Shown here piece after piece: positions 47,541 to 62,500 of a stretch of DNA of 64,000 nucleotides. Origin of the DNA: Eudorina sp. 2006-703-Eu-15 (lineage: Eukaryota > Chlorophyta > Chlorophyceae > Chlamydomonadales > Volvocaceae); the NCBI GenBank assembly GCA_003117195.1, contig BDSI01000132.1, positions 276,078 through 340,077 on the forward strand, read 5' to 3'. The notes under the pieces were generated by a model. That model saw only the letters and a program-made list of their open reading frames with translations. It did not search any database and was not told where the DNA came from. Numbering within the stretch: the first letter of the stretch is position 1; each line of letters opens with the position of its first letter. The position numbers and the translations under genes are program-made.

Positions 47541-50500
47541 GAGTTTATCCCGTACAACTCGGTCAGGAAACCAGCCCTGGCTTGTCGCTTGTCATTGTTG
47601 TTTCAACCAATCAATGCCAAGCTAAGCCTTACAGGCATCGCTCTGTCTTGCAAGACCACCTCGTAACCGATCATTACAGTGTGACCACAACAAACCTTCC
47701 CCAAGTAACGCTGTCATGCGTTACTGTATTATGGAACATGTATCATGCATGGCCTGATGGAACATGTATTATGCATGGCCTGACAACTCGAACGGATATG
47801 GAACGCAGTCATTAGATTTTGGCCACAGCGGTTGCGTTAATGACTTGCAGCTCGTGCTGCCCTGAGAAAACAGCCATTGGACGGACACAGGACTGGACAG
47901 TGACAGGAACAGCAACCGCTCCAGAGGCAGCGGAGTCGCGTGCGCTTTGCTGGATGTATGTGGTTTCGACGCGCTGCTGGACCCGGACGACGGCACGCCA
48001 GGGTCGGTCGACGGCCACGACAGCAACGGCGTTGCCGCCCAGGACCTGCACGGCGAGGACGAGGGTATCGCGACGGCGGCCTTGTCGCAGAGTGACGAAG
48101 TGATGCTGCAGCCGTACAACCAGACCGGAGGAGCAGGGGCTGCAGGAGTGGCCGCCACCGGCGCCACGGGGCCCGCAGAGGTGGCTGGGCCAACCGGTGT
48201 CGAGCTGCTGCAGCATTCCAGCAGGGTTGGAGCTGCGGCCGGGGCTACTCGGGCCAGAGACGGCCCAACCAACTCCGGTGCCTCGACTGGCGGAGGCACC
48301 GGTGGCGCGGGAGCAACCCCCGGCACCCGCCGGCTTAACAGACTTGAGGCTAGATCTGCAGCGACTTCAAAGCCGTTTGTAGATCACCCGACAGAACCAG
48401 CTACGGGGAGCCGCAGGTCCCGGGTATGCAACCTACAAGCCACGAGTGAGGCGCACGCGGCCGCCGGACGACCAGATATCGGCACAGTCGGCAGTCGCGC
48501 TGATCACTGGTCACTGGCTGCCATGACTTGATTTGGTTGCTGTTAGCATGCATACAGCTATGCTGTATAGCAGCGGAATTCTGACTTGCGTATCGGGTCT
48601 CTTGACGTCTATTTCGGTGTCTCTCGACACCTCCACTGCGCACCCATGGGACTGGCGCCTAGCGGACTTCGCGTGAAATGCCAGTGATCCCGACTCCACA
48701 CGGGACTCTGAACGGCCAAATGTCCCGGACAGCTATCGTGTTCAGGTCGTCGTTGGCAAGCGGGCCGCTTCGAAATGATGGAAGGGATATGACCTCGGGT
48801 CTAACTCTTCCTTAAGGCGATGTGTGCCCCATTCTAGATGAGTAGAACGGGTTAAAGAGCCCCACATCCTTCACCGGGAAGAGTTTATCCCGTACAACTC
48901 GGTCAGGAAACCAGCCCTGGCTTGTCGCTTGTCATTGTTGTTTCAACCAATCAATGCCAAGCTAAGCCTTACAGGCATCGCTCTGTCTTGCAAGACCACC
49001 TCGTAACCGATCATTACAGTGTGACCACAACAAACCTTCCCCAAGTAACGCTGTCATGCGTTACTGTATTATGGAACATGTATCATGCATGGCCTGATGG
49101 AACATGTATTATGCATGGCCTGACAACTCGAACGGATATGGAACGCAGTCATTAGATTTTGGCCACAGCGGTTGCGTTAATGACTTGCAGCTCGTGCTGC
49201 CCTGAGAAAACAGCCATTGGACGGACACAGGACTGGACAGTGACAGGAACAGCAACCGCTCCAGAGGCAGCGGAGTCGCGTGCGCTTTGCTGGATGTATG
49301 TGGTTTCGACGCGCTGCTGGACCCGGACGACGGCACGCCAGGGTCGGTCGACGGCCACGACAGCAACGGCGTTGCCGCCCAGGACCTGCACGGCGAGGAC
49401 GAGGGTATCGCGACGGCGGCCTTGTCGCAGAGTGACGAAGTGATGCTGCAGCCGTACAACCAGACCGGAGGAGCAGGGGCTGCAGGAGTGGCCGCCACCG
49501 GCGCCACGGGGCCCGCAGAGGTGGCTGGGCCAACCGGTGTCGAGCTGCTGCAGCATTCCAGCAGGGTTGGAGCTGCGGCCGGGGCTACTCGGGCCAGAGA
49601 CGGCCCAACCAACTCCGGTGCCTCGACTGGCGGAGGCACCGGTGGCGCGGGAGCAACCCCCGGCACCCGCCGGCTTAACAGACTTGAGGCTAGATCTGCA
49701 GCGACTTCAAAGCCGTTTGTAGATCACCCGACAGAACCAGCTACGGGGAGCCGCAGGTCCCGGGTATGCAACCTACAAGCCACGAGTGAGGCGCACGCGG
49801 CCGCCGGACGACCAGATATCGGCACAGTCGGCAGTCGCGCTGATCACTGGTCACTGGCTGCCATGACTTGATTTGGTTGCTGTTAGCATGCATACAGCTA
49901 TGCTGTATAGCAGCGGAATTCTGACTTGCGTATCGGGTCTCTTGACGTCTATTTCGGTGTCTCTCGACACCTCCACTGCGCACCCATGGGACTGGCGCCT
50001 AGCGGACTTCGCGTGAAATGCCAGTGATCCCGACTCCACACGGGACTCTGAACGGCCAAATGTCCCGGACAGCTATCGTGTTCAGGTCGTCGTTGGCAAG
50101 CGGGCCGCTTCGAAATGATGGAAGGGATATGACCTCGGGTCTAACTCTTCCTTAAGGCGATGTGTGCCCCATTCTAGATGAGTAGAACGGGTTAAAGAGC
50201 CCCACATCCTTCACCGGGAAGAGTTTATCCCGTACAACTCGGTCAGGAAACCAGCCCTGGCTTGTCGCTTGTCATTGTTGTTTCAACCAATCAATGCCAA
50301 GCTAAGCCTTACAGGCATCGCTCTGTCTTGCAAGACCACCTCGTAACCGATCATTACAGTGTGACCACAACAAACCTTCCCCAAGTAACGCTGTCATGCG
50401 TTACTGTATTATGGAACATGTATCATGCATGGCCTGATGGAACATGTATTATGCATGGCCTGACAACTCGAACGGATATGGAACGCAGTCATTAGATTTT

Positions 50501-53500
50501 GGCCACAGCGGTTGCGTTAATGACTTGCAGCTCGTGCTGCCCTGAGAAAACAGCCATTGGACGGACACAGGACTGGACAGTGACAGGAACAGCAACCGCT
50601 CCAGAGGCAGCGGAGTCGCGTGCGCTTTGCTGGATGTATGTGGTTTCGACGCGCTGCTGGACCCGGACGACGGCACGCCAGGGTCGGTCGACGGCCACGA
50701 CAGCAACGGCGTTGCCGCCCAGGACCTGCACGGCGAGGACGAGGGTATCGCGACGGCGGCCTTGTCGCAGAGTGACGAAGTGATGCTGCAGCCGTACAAC
50801 CAGACCGGAGGAGCAGGGGCTGCAGGAGTGGCCGCCACCGGCGCCACGGGGCCCGCAGAGGTGGCTGGGCCAACCGGTGTCGAGCTGCTGCAGCATTCCA
50901 GCAGGGTTGGAGCTGCGGCCGGGGCTACTCGGGCCAGAGACGGCCCAACCAACTCCGGTGCCTCGACTGGCGGAGGCACCGGTGGCGCGGGAGCAACCCC
51001 CGGCACCCGCCGGCTTAACAGACTTGAGGCTAGATCTGCAGCGACTTCAAAGCCGTTTGTAGATCACCCGACAGAACCAGCTACGGGGAGCCGCAGGTCC
51101 CGGGTATGCAACCTACAAGCCACGAGTGAGGCGCACGCGGCCGCCGGACGACCAGATATCGGCACAGTCGGCAGTCGCGCTGATCACTGGTCACTGGCTG
51201 CCATGACTTGATTTGGTTGCTGTTAGCATGCATACAGCTATGCTGTATAGCAGCGGAATTCTGACTTGCGTATCGGGTCTCTTGACGTCTATTTCGGTGT
51301 CTCTCGACACCTCCACTGCGCACCCATGGGACTGGCGCCTAGCGGACTTCGCGTGAAATGCCAGTGATCCCGACTCCACACGGGACTCTGAACGGCCAAA
51401 TGTCCCGGACAGCTATCGTGTTCAGGTCGTCGTTGGCAAGCGGGCCGCTTCGAAATGATGGAAGGGATATGACCTCGGGTCTAACTCTTCCTTAAGGCGA
51501 TGTGTGCCCCATTCTAGATGAGTAGAACGGGTTAAAGAGCCCCACATCCTTCACCGGGAAGAGTTTATCCCGTACAACTCGGTCAGGAAACCAGCCCTGG
51601 CTTGTCGCTTGTCATTGTTGTTTCAACCAATCAATGCCAAGCTAAGCCTTACAGGCATCGCTCTGTCTTGCAAGACCACCTCGTAACCGATCATTACAGT
51701 GTGACCACAACAAACCTTCCCCAAGTAACGCTGTCATGCGTTACTGTATTATGGAACATGTATCATGCATGGCCTGATGGAACATGTATTATGCATGGCC
51801 TGACAACTCGAACGGATATGGAACGCAGTCATTAGATTTTGGCCACAGCGGTTGCGTTAATGACTTGCAGCTCGTGCTGCCCTGAGAAAACAGCCATTGG
51901 ACGGACACAGGACTGGACAGTGACAGGAACAGCAACCGCTCCAGAGGCAGCGGAGTCGCGTGCGCTTTGCTGGATGTATGTGGTTTCGACGCGCTGCTGG
52001 ACCCGGACGACGGCACGCCAGGGTCGGTCGACGGCCACGACAGCAACGGCGTTGCCGCCCAGGACCTGCACGGCGAGGACGAGGGTATCGCGACGGCGGC
52101 CTTGTCGCAGAGTGACGAAGTGATGCTGCAGCCGTACAACCAGACCGGAGGAGCAGGGGCTGCAGGAGTGGCCGCCACCGGCGCCACGGGGCCCGCAGAG
52201 GTGGCTGGGCCAACCGGTGTCGAGCTGCTGCAGCATTCCAGCAGGGTTGGAGCTGCGGCCGGGGCTACTCGGGCCAGAGACGGCCCAACCAACTCCGGTG
52301 CCTCGACTGGCGGAGGCACCGGTGGCGCGGGAGCAACCCCCGGCACCCGCCGGCTTAACAGACTTGAGGCTAGATCTGCAGCGACTTCAAAGCCGTTTGT
52401 AGATCACCCGACAGAACCAGCTACGGGGAGCCGCAGGTCCCGGGTATGCAACCTACAAGCCACGAGTGAGGCGCACGCGGCCGCCGGACGACCAGATATC
52501 GGCACAGTCGGCAGTCGCGCTGATCACTGGTCACTGGCTGCCATGACTTGATTTGGTTGCTGTTAGCATGCATACAGCTATGCTGTATAGCAGCGGAATT
52601 CTGACTTGCGTATCGGGTCTCTTGACGTCTATTTCGGTGTCTCTCGACACCTCCACTGCGCACCCATGGACTGGCGCCTAGCGGACTTCGCGTGAAATGC
52701 CAGTGATCCCGACTCCACACGGGACTCTGAACGGCCAAATGTCCCGGACAGCTATCGTGTTCAGGTCGTCGTTGGCAAGCGGGCCGCTTCGAAATGATGG
52801 AAGGGATATGACCTCGGTCTAACTCTTCCTTAAGGCGATGTGTGCCCCATTCTAGATGAGTAGAACGGGTTAAAGAGCCCCACATCCTTCACCGGGAAGA
52901 GTTTATCCCGTACAACTCGGTCAGGAAACCAGCCCTGGCTTGTCGCTTGTCATTGTTGTTTCAACCAATCAATGCCAAGCTAAGCCTTACAGGCATCGCT
53001 CTGTCTTGCAAGACCACCTCGTAACCGATCATTACAGTGTGACCACAACAAACCTTCCCAAGTAACGCTGTCATGCGTTACTGTATTATGGAACATGTAT
53101 CATGCATGGCCTGATGGAACATGTATTATGCATGGCCTGACAACTCGAACGGATATGGAACGCAGTCATTAGATTTTGGCCACAGCGGTTGCGTTAATGA
53201 CTTGCAGCTCGTGCTGCCCTGAGAAAACAGCCATTGGACGGACACAGGACTGGACAGTGACAGGAACAGCAACCGCTCCAGAGGCAGCGGAGTCGCGTGC
53301 GCTTTGCTGGATGTATGTGGTTTCGACGCGCTGCTGGACCCGGACGACGGCACGCCAGGGTCGGTCGACGGCCACGACAGCAACGGCGTTGCCGCCCAGG
53401 ACCTGCACGGCGAGGACGAGGGTATCGCGACGGCGGCCTTGTCGCAGAGTGACGAAGTGATGCTGCAGCCGTACAACCAGACCGGAGGAGCAGGGGCTGC

Positions 53501-56500
53501 AGGAGTGGCCGCCACCGGCGCCACGGGCCCGCAGAGGTGGCTGGGCCAACCGGTGTCGAGCTGCTGCAGCATTCCAGCAGGGTTGGAGCTGCGGCCGGGG
53601 CTACTCGGGCCAGAGACGGCCCAACCAACTCCGGTGCCTCGACTGGCGGAGGCACCGGTGGCGCGGGAGCAACCCCGGCACCCGCCGGCTTAACAGACTT
53701 GAGGCTAGATCTGCAGCGACTTCAAAGCCGTTTGTAGATCACCCGACAGAACCAGCTACGGGGAGCCGCAGGTCCCGGTATGCAACCTACAAGCCACGAG
53801 TGAGGCGCACGCGGCCGCCGGACGACCAGATATCGGCACAGTCGGCAGTCGCGCTGATCACTGGTCACTGGCTGCCATGACTTGATTTGGTTGCTGTTAG
53901 CATGCATACAGCTATGCTGTATAGCAGCGGAATTCTGACTTGCGTATCGGGTCTCTTGACGTCTATTTCGGTGTCTCTCGACACCTCCACTGCGCACCCA
54001 TGGACTGGCGCCTAGCGGACTTCGCGTGAAATGCCAGTGATCCCGACTCCACACGGGACTCTGAACGGCCAAATGTCCCGGACAGCTATCGTGTTCAGGT
54101 CGTCGTTGGCAAGCGGGCCGCTTCGAAATGATGGAAGGGATATGACCTCGGGTCTAACTCTTCCTTAAGGCGATGTGTGCCCCATTCTAGATGAGTAGAA
54201 CGGGTTAAAGAGCCCCACATCCTTCACCGGGAAGAGTTTATCCGTACAACTCGGTCAGGAAACCAGCCCTGGCTTGTCGCTTGTCATTGTTGTTTCAACC
54301 AATCAATGCCAAGCTAAGCCTTACAGGCATCGCTCTGTCTTGCAAGACCACCTCGTAACCGATCATTACAGTGTGACCACAACAAACCTTCCCCAAGTAA
54401 CGCTGTCATGCGTTACTGTATTATGGAACATGTATCATGCATGGCCTGATGGAACATGTATTATGCATGGCCTGACAACTCGAACGGATATGGAACGCAG
54501 TCATTAGATTTTGGCCACAGCGGTTGCGTTAATGACTTGCAGCTCGTGCTGCCCTGAGAAAACAGCCATTGGACGGACACAGGACTGGACAGTGACAGGA
54601 ACAGCAACCGCTCCAGAGGCAGCGGAGTCGCGTGCGCTTTGCTGGATGTATGTGGTTTCGACGCGCTGCTGGACCCGGACGACGGCACGCCAGGGTCGGT
54701 CGACGGCCACGACAGCAACGGCGTTGCCGCCCAGGACCTGCACGGCGAGGACGAGGGTATCGCGACGGCGGCCTTGTCGCAGAGTGACGAAGTGATGCTG
54801 CAGCCGTACAACCAGACCGGAGGAGCAGGGGCTGCAGGAGTGGCCGCCACGGCGCCACGGGGCCCGCAGAGGTGGCTGGGCCAACCGGTGTCGAGCTGCT
54901 GCAGCATTCCAGCAGGGTTGGAGCTGCGGCCGGGCTACTCGGGCCAGAGACGGCCCAACCAACTCCGGTGCCTCGACTGGCGGAGGCACCGGTGGCGCGG
55001 GAGCAACCCCGGCACCCGCCGGCTTAACAGACTTGAGGCTAGATCTGCAGCGACTTCAAAGCCGTTTGTAGATCACCCGACAGAACCAGCTACGGGGAGC
55101 CGCAGGTCCCGGGTATGCAACCTACAAGCCACGAGTGAGGCGCACGCGGCCGCCGGACGACCAGATATCGGCACAGTCGGCAGTCGCGCTGATCACTGGT
55201 CACTGGCTGCCATGACTTGATTTGGTTGCTGTTAGCATGCATACAGCTATGCTGTATAGCAGCGGAATTCTGACTTGCGTATCGGGTCTCTTGACGTCTA
55301 TTTCGGTGTCTCTCGACACCTCCACTGCGCACCCATGGGACTGGCGCCTAGCGGACTTCGCGTGAAATGCCAGTGATCCCGACTCCACACGGGACTCTGA
55401 ACGGCCAAATGTCCCGGACAGCTATCGTGTTCAGGTCGTCGTTGGCAAGCGGGCCGCTTCGAAATGATGGAAGGGATATGACCTCGGGTCTAACTCTTCC
55501 TTAAGGCGATGTGTGCCCCATTCTAGATGAGTAGAACGGGTTAAAGAGCCCCACATCCTTCACCGGGAAGAGTTTATCCCGTACAACTCGGTCAGGAAAC
55601 CAGCCCTGGCTTGTCGCTTGTCATTGTTGTTTCAACCAATCAATGCCAAGCTAAGCCTTACAGGCATCGCTCTGTCTTGCAAGACCACCTCGTAACCGAT
55701 CATTACAGTGTGACCACAACAAACCTTCCCCAAGTAACGCTGTCATGCGTTACTGTATTATGGAACATGTATCATGCATGGCCTGATGGAACATGTATTA
55801 TGCATGGCCTGACAACTCGAACGGATATGGAACGCAGTCATTAGATTTTGGCCACAGCGGTTGCGTTAATGACTTGCAGCTCGTGCTGCCCTGAGAAAAC
55901 AGCCATTGGACGGACACAGGACTGGACAGTGACAGGAACAGCAACCGCTCCAGAGGCAGCGGAGTCGCGTGCGCTTTGCTGGATGTATGTGGTTTCGACG
56001 CGCTGCTGGACCCGGACGACGGCACGCCAGGGTCGGTCGACGGCCACGACAGCAACGGCGTTGCCGCCCAGGACCTGCACGGCGAGGACGAGGGTATCGC
56101 GACGGCGGCCTTGTCGCAGAGTGACGAAGTGATGCTGCAGCCGTACAACCAGACCGGAGGAGCAGGGGCTGCAGGAGTGGCCGCCACCGGCGCCACGGGG
56201 CCCGCAGAGGTGGCTGGGCCAACCGGTGTCGAGCTGCTGCAGCATTCCAGCAGGGTTGGAGCTGCGGCCGGGGCTACTCGGGCCAGAGACGGCCCAACCA
56301 ACTCCGGTGCCTCGACTGGCGGAGGCACCGGTGGCGCGGGAGCAACCCCGGCACCCGCCGGCTTAACAGACTTGAGGCTAGATCTGCAGCGACTTCAAAG
56401 CCGTTTGTAGATCACCCGACAGAACCAGCTACGGGGAGCCGCAGGTCCGGGTATGCAACCTACAAGCCACGAGTGAGGCGCACGCGGCCGCCGGACGACC

Positions 56501-59500
56501 AGATATCGGCACAGTCGGCAGTCGCGCTGATCACTGGTCACTGGCTGCCATGACTTGATTTGGTTGCTGTTAGCATGCATACAGCTATGCTGTATAGCAG
56601 CGGAATTCTGACTTGCGTATCGGGTCTCTTGACGTCTATTTCGGTGTCTCTCGACACCTCCACTGCGCACCCATGGGACTGGCGCCTAGCGGACTTCGCG
56701 TGAAATGCAGTGATCCCGACTCCACACGGGACTCTGAACGGCCAAATGTCCCGGACAGCTATCGTGTTCAGGTCGTCGTTGGCAAGCGGGCCGCTTCGAA
56801 ATGATGGAAGGGATATGACCTCGGGTCTAACTCTTCCTTAAGGCGATGTGTGCCCATTCTAGATGAGTAGAACGGGTTAAAGAGCCCCACATCCTTCACC
56901 GGGAAGAGTTTATCCCGTACAACTCGGTCAGGAAACCAGCCCTGGCTTGTCGCTTGTCATTGTTGTTTCAACCAATCAATGCCAAGCTAAGCCTTACAGG
57001 CATCGCTCTGTCTTGCAAGACCACCTCGTAACCGATCATTACAGTGTGACCACAACAAACCTTCCCCAAGTAACGCTGTCATGCGTTACTGTATTATGGA
57101 ACATGTATCATGCATGGCCTGATGGAACATGTATTATGCATGGCCTGACAACTCGAACGGATATGGAACGCAGTCATTAGATTTTGGCCACAGCGGTTGC
57201 GTTAATGACTTGCAGCTCGTGCTGCCCTGAGAAAACAGCCATTGGACGGACACAGGACTGGACAGTGACAGGAACAGCAACCGCTCCAGAGGCAGCGGAG
57301 TCGCGTGCGCTTTGCTGGATGTATGTGGTTTCGACGCGCTGCTGGACCCGGACGACGGCACGCCAGGGTCGGTCGACGGCCACGACAGCAACGGCGTTGC
57401 CGCCCAGGACCTGCACGGCGAGGACGAGGGTATCGCGACGGCGGCCTTGTCGCAGAGTGACGAAGTGATGCTGCAGCCGTACAACCAGACCGGAGGAGCA
57501 GGGGCTGCAGGAGTGGCCGCCACCGGCGCCACGGGGCCCGCAGAGGTGGCTGGGCCAACCGGTGTCGAGCTGCTGCAGCATTCCAGCAGGGTTGGAGCTG
57601 CGGCCGGGGCTACTCGGGCCAGAGACGGCCCAACCAACTCCGGTGCCTCGACTGGCGAGGCACCGGTGGCGCGGGAGCAACCCCCGGCACCCGCCGGCTT
57701 AACAGACTTGAGGCTAGATCTGCAGCGACTTCAAAGCCGTTTGTAGATCACCCGACAGAACCAGCTACGGGAGCCGCAGGTCCCGGGTATGCAACCTACA
57801 AGCCACGAGTGAGGCGCATGCGGCCGCCGGACGACCAGATATCGGCACAGTCGGCAGTCGCGCTGATCACTGGTCACTGGCTGCCATGACTTGATTTGGT
57901 TGCTGTTAGCATGCATACAGCTATGCTGTATAGCAGCGGAATTCTGACTTGCGTATCGGTCTCTTGACGTCTATTTCGGTGTCTCTCGACACCTCCACTG
58001 CGCACCCATGGACTGGCGCTAGCGGACTTCGCGTGAAATGCCAGTGATCCCGACTCCACACGGGACTCTGAACGGCCAAATGTCCCGGACAGCTATCGTG
58101 TTCAGGTCGTCGTTGGCAAGCGGGCCGCTTCGAAATGATGGAAGGGATATGACCTCGGGTCTAACTCTTCCTTAAGGCGATGTGTGCCCCATTCTAGATG
58201 AGTAGAACGGGTTAAAGAGCCCCACATCCTTCACCGGGAAGAGTTTATCCCGTACAACTCGGTCAGGAAACCAGCCCTGGCTTGTCGCTTGTCATTGTTG
58301 TTTCAACCAATCAATGCCAAGCTAAGCCTTACAGGCATCGCTCTGTCTTGCAAGACCACCTCGTAACGATCATTACAGTGTGACCACAACAAACCTTCCC
58401 CAAGTAACGCTGTCATGCGTTACTGTATTATGGAACATGTATCATGCATGGCCTGATGGAACATGTATTATGCATGGCCTGACAACTCGAACGGATATGG
58501 AACGCAGTCATTAGATTTTGGCCACAGCGGTTGCGTTAATGACTTGCAGCTCGTGCTGCCTGAGAAAACAGCCATTGGACGGACACAGGACTGGACAGTG
58601 ACAGGAACAGCAACCGCTCCAGAGGCAGCGGAGTCGCGTGCGCTTTGCTGGATGTATGTGGTTTCGACGCGCTGCTGGACCCGGACGACGGCACGCCAGG
58701 GTCGGTCGACGGCCACGACAGCAACGGCGTTGCCGCCCAGGACCTGCACGGCGAGGACGAGGGTATCGCGACGGCGGCCTTGTCGCAGAGTGACGAAGTG
58801 ATGCTGCAGCCGTACAACCAGACCGGAGGAGCAGGGGCTGCAGGAGTGGCCGCCACCGGCGCCACGGGGCCCGCAGAGGTGGCTGGGCCAACCGGTGTCG
58901 AGCTGCTGCAGCATTCCAGCAGGGTTGGAGCTGCGGCCGGGGCTACTCGGCCAGAGACGGCCAACCAACTCCGGTGCCTCGACTGCGGAGGCACCGGTGG
59001 CGCGGGAGCAACCCCCGGCACCCGCCGGCTTAACAGACTTGAGGCTAGATCTGCAGCGACTTCAAAGCCGTTTGTAGATCACCCGACAGAACCAGCTACG
59101 GGGAGCCGCAGGTCCCGGGTATGCAACTACAAGCCACGAGTGAGGCGCATGCGGCCGCCGGACGACCAGATATCGGCACAGTCGGCAGTCGCGCTGATCA
59201 CTGGTCACTGGCTGCCATGACTTGATTTGGTTGCTGTTAGCATGCATACAGCTATGCTGTATAGCAGCGGAATTCTGACTTGCGTATCGGGTCTCTTGAC
59301 GTCTATTTCGGTGTCTCTCGACACCTCCACTGCGCACCCATGGACTGGCGCCTAGCGGACTTCGCGTGAAATGCCAGTGATCCCGACTCCACACGGGACT
59401 CTGAACGGCCAAATGTCCGGACAGCTATCGTGTTCAGGTCGTCGTTGGCAAGCGGGCCGCTTCGAAATGATGGAAGGGATATGACTCGGGTCTAACTCTT

Positions 59501-62500
59501 CCTTAAGGCGATGTGTGCCCCATTCTAGATGAGTAGAACGGGTTAAAGAGCCCCACATCCTTCACCGGGAAGAGTTTATCCCGTACAACTCGGTCAGGAA
59601 ACCAGCCCTGCTTGTCGCTTGTCATTGTTGTTTCAACCAATCAATGCCAAGCTAAGCCTTACAGGCATCGCTCTGTCTTGCAAGACCACCTCGTAACCGA
59701 TCATTACAGTGTGACCACAACAAACCTTCCCAAGTAACGCTGTCATGCGTTACTGTATTATGGAACATGTATCATGCATGGCCTGATGGAACATGTATTA
59801 TGCATGGCCTGACAACTCGAACGGATATGGAACGCAGTCATTAGATTTTGGCCACAGCGGTTGCGTTAATGACTTGCAGCTCGTGCTGCCTGAGAAAACA
59901 GCCATTGACGGACACAGACTGGACAGTGACAGGAACAGCAACCGCTCCAGAGGCAGCGGAGTCGCGTGCGCTTTGCTGGATGTATGTGGTTTCGACGCGC
60001 TGCTGGACCCGGACGACGGCACGCCAGGGTCGGTCGACGGCCACGACAGCAACGGCGTTGCCGCCAGGACCTGCACGGCGAGACGAGGGTATCGCGACGG
60101 CGGCCTTGTCGCAGAGTGACGAAGTGATGCTGCAGCCGTACAACCAGACCGGAGGAGCAGGGGCTGCAGGAGTGGCCGCCACCGGCGCCACGGGGCCCGC
60201 AGAGGTGCTGGGCCAACCGGTGTCGAGCTGCTGCAGCATTCAGCAGGTTGGAGCTGCGGCCGGGGCTACTCGGGCCAGAGACGGCCCAACCAACTCCGGT
60301 GCCTCGACTGGCGGAGGCACGGTGGCGCGGGAGCAACCCCGGCACCCGCCGGCTTAACAGACTTGAGGCTAGATCTGCAGCGACTTCCAAAGCCGTTTGT
60401 AGATCACCCGACAGAACCAGCTACGGGGAGCCGCAGGTCCCGGTATGCAACCTACAAGCACGAGTGAGGCGCATGCGGCCGCCGGACGACCAGATATCGG
60501 CACAGTCGGCAGTCGCGCTGAATCACTGTCACTGGCTGCCATGACTTGATTTGGTTGCTGTTAGCATGCATACAGCTATGCTGTATAGCAGCGGAATTCT
60601 GACTTGCGTATCGGGTCTCTTGACGTCTATTTCGTGTCTCTCGACACCTCACTGCGCACCCATGGACTGGCGCCTAGCGGACTTCGCGTGAAATGCCAGT
60701 GATCCCGACTCCACACGGGACTCTGAACGGCCAAATGTCCCGGACAGCTATCGTGTTCAGGTCGTCGTTGGCAAGCGGGCCGCTTCGAAATGATGGAAGG
60801 ATATGACCTCGGGTCTAACTCTTCCTTAAGGCGATGTGTGCCCCATTCTAGATGAGTAGAACGGGTTAAGAGCCCCACATCTTCACCGGAAGAGTTTATC
60901 CCGTACAACTCGGTCAGGAAACCAGCCCTGGCTTGTCGCTTGTCATTGTTGTTTCAACCAATCAATGCCAAGCTAAGCCTTACAGGCATCGCTCTGTCTT
61001 GCAAGGACCACCTCGTAACCGATCATTACAGTGTGACCACAACAAACCTTCCCCAAGTAACGCTGTCCATGCGTTACTGTATTATGGAACATGTATCATG
61101 CATGGCCTGATGGAACATGTATTATGCATGGCCTGACAACTCGAACGGATATGGAACGCAGTCATTAGATTTTTGGCCACAGCGGTTGCGTTAATGACTT
61201 GCAGCTCGTGCTGCCCTGAGAAACAGCCATTGACGACACAGGACTGGACAGTGACAGGAACAGCAACCGCTCCAGAGGCAGCGGAGTCGCGTGCGCTTTG
61301 CTGGATGTATGTGGTTTCGACGCGCTGCTGGACCCGGACGACGGCACGCCAGGGTCGGTCGACGGCCACGACAGCAACGGCGTTGCCGCCAGGACCTGCA
61401 CGGCGAGACGAGGGTATCGCGACGGCGCCTTGTCGCAGAGTGACGAAGTGATGCTGCAGCCGTACAACCAGACCGAGGAGCAGGGGCTGCAGGAGTGGCC
61501 GCCACCGGCGCCACGGGCCGCAGAGGTGGCTGGGCCAACCGGTGTCGAGCTGCTGCAGCATCCAGCAGGGTTGGAGCTGCGGCCGGGGCTACTCGGGCAG
61601 AGACGGCCCAACCAACTCCGTGCCTCGACTGGCGGAGGCACGGTGGCGCGGAGCAACCCCGGCACCCGCCGCTTAACAGACTTGAGGCTAGATCTGCAGC
61701 GACTTCAAAGCCGTTTGTAGATCACCCGACAGAACCAGCTACGGGGAGCCGCAGGTCCGGGTATGCAACCTACAAGCCACGAGTGAGGCGCATGCGGCCG
61801 CGACGACCAGATATCGGCACATCGGCAGTCGCGCTGATCACTGGTCACTGGCTGCATGACTTGATTTGGTTGCTGTTAGCATGCATACAGCTATGGCTGT
61901 ATAGCAGCGGAATTCTGACTTGCGTATCGGGTCTCTTGACGTCTATTTCGGTGTCTCTCGACACCTCCACTGCGCACCCATGGAACTGGCGCCTAGCGGA
62001 CTTCGCTGAAATGCCAGTGATCCCGACTCCAACACGGACTCTGAACGGCCAAATGTCCCGGACAGCTATCGTGTTCAGGTCGTCGTTGGCAAGCGGGCCG
62101 CTTCGAAATGATGGAAGGGATATGACCTCGGGTCTAACTCTTCCTTAAGGCGATGTGTGCCCCATTCTAGATGAGTAGAACGGTTAAAGAGCCCCACATC
62201 CTTCACCGGAAGAGTTTATCCCGTACAACTCGGTCAGGAAACCAGCCCTGGCTTGTCGCTTGTCATTTGTTGTTTCAACCAATCAATGCCAAGCTAAGCC
62301 TTACAGGCATCGCTCTGTCTTGCAAGACCACCTCGTAACCGATCATTACAGTGTGACCACAACAAACCTTCCCCAAGTAACGCTGTCATGCGTTACTGTA
62401 TTATGGAACATGTATCATGCATGGCCTGATGGAACATGTATTATGCATGGCCTGACAACTCGAACGGATATGGAACGCAGTCATTAGATTTTGGCCACAG

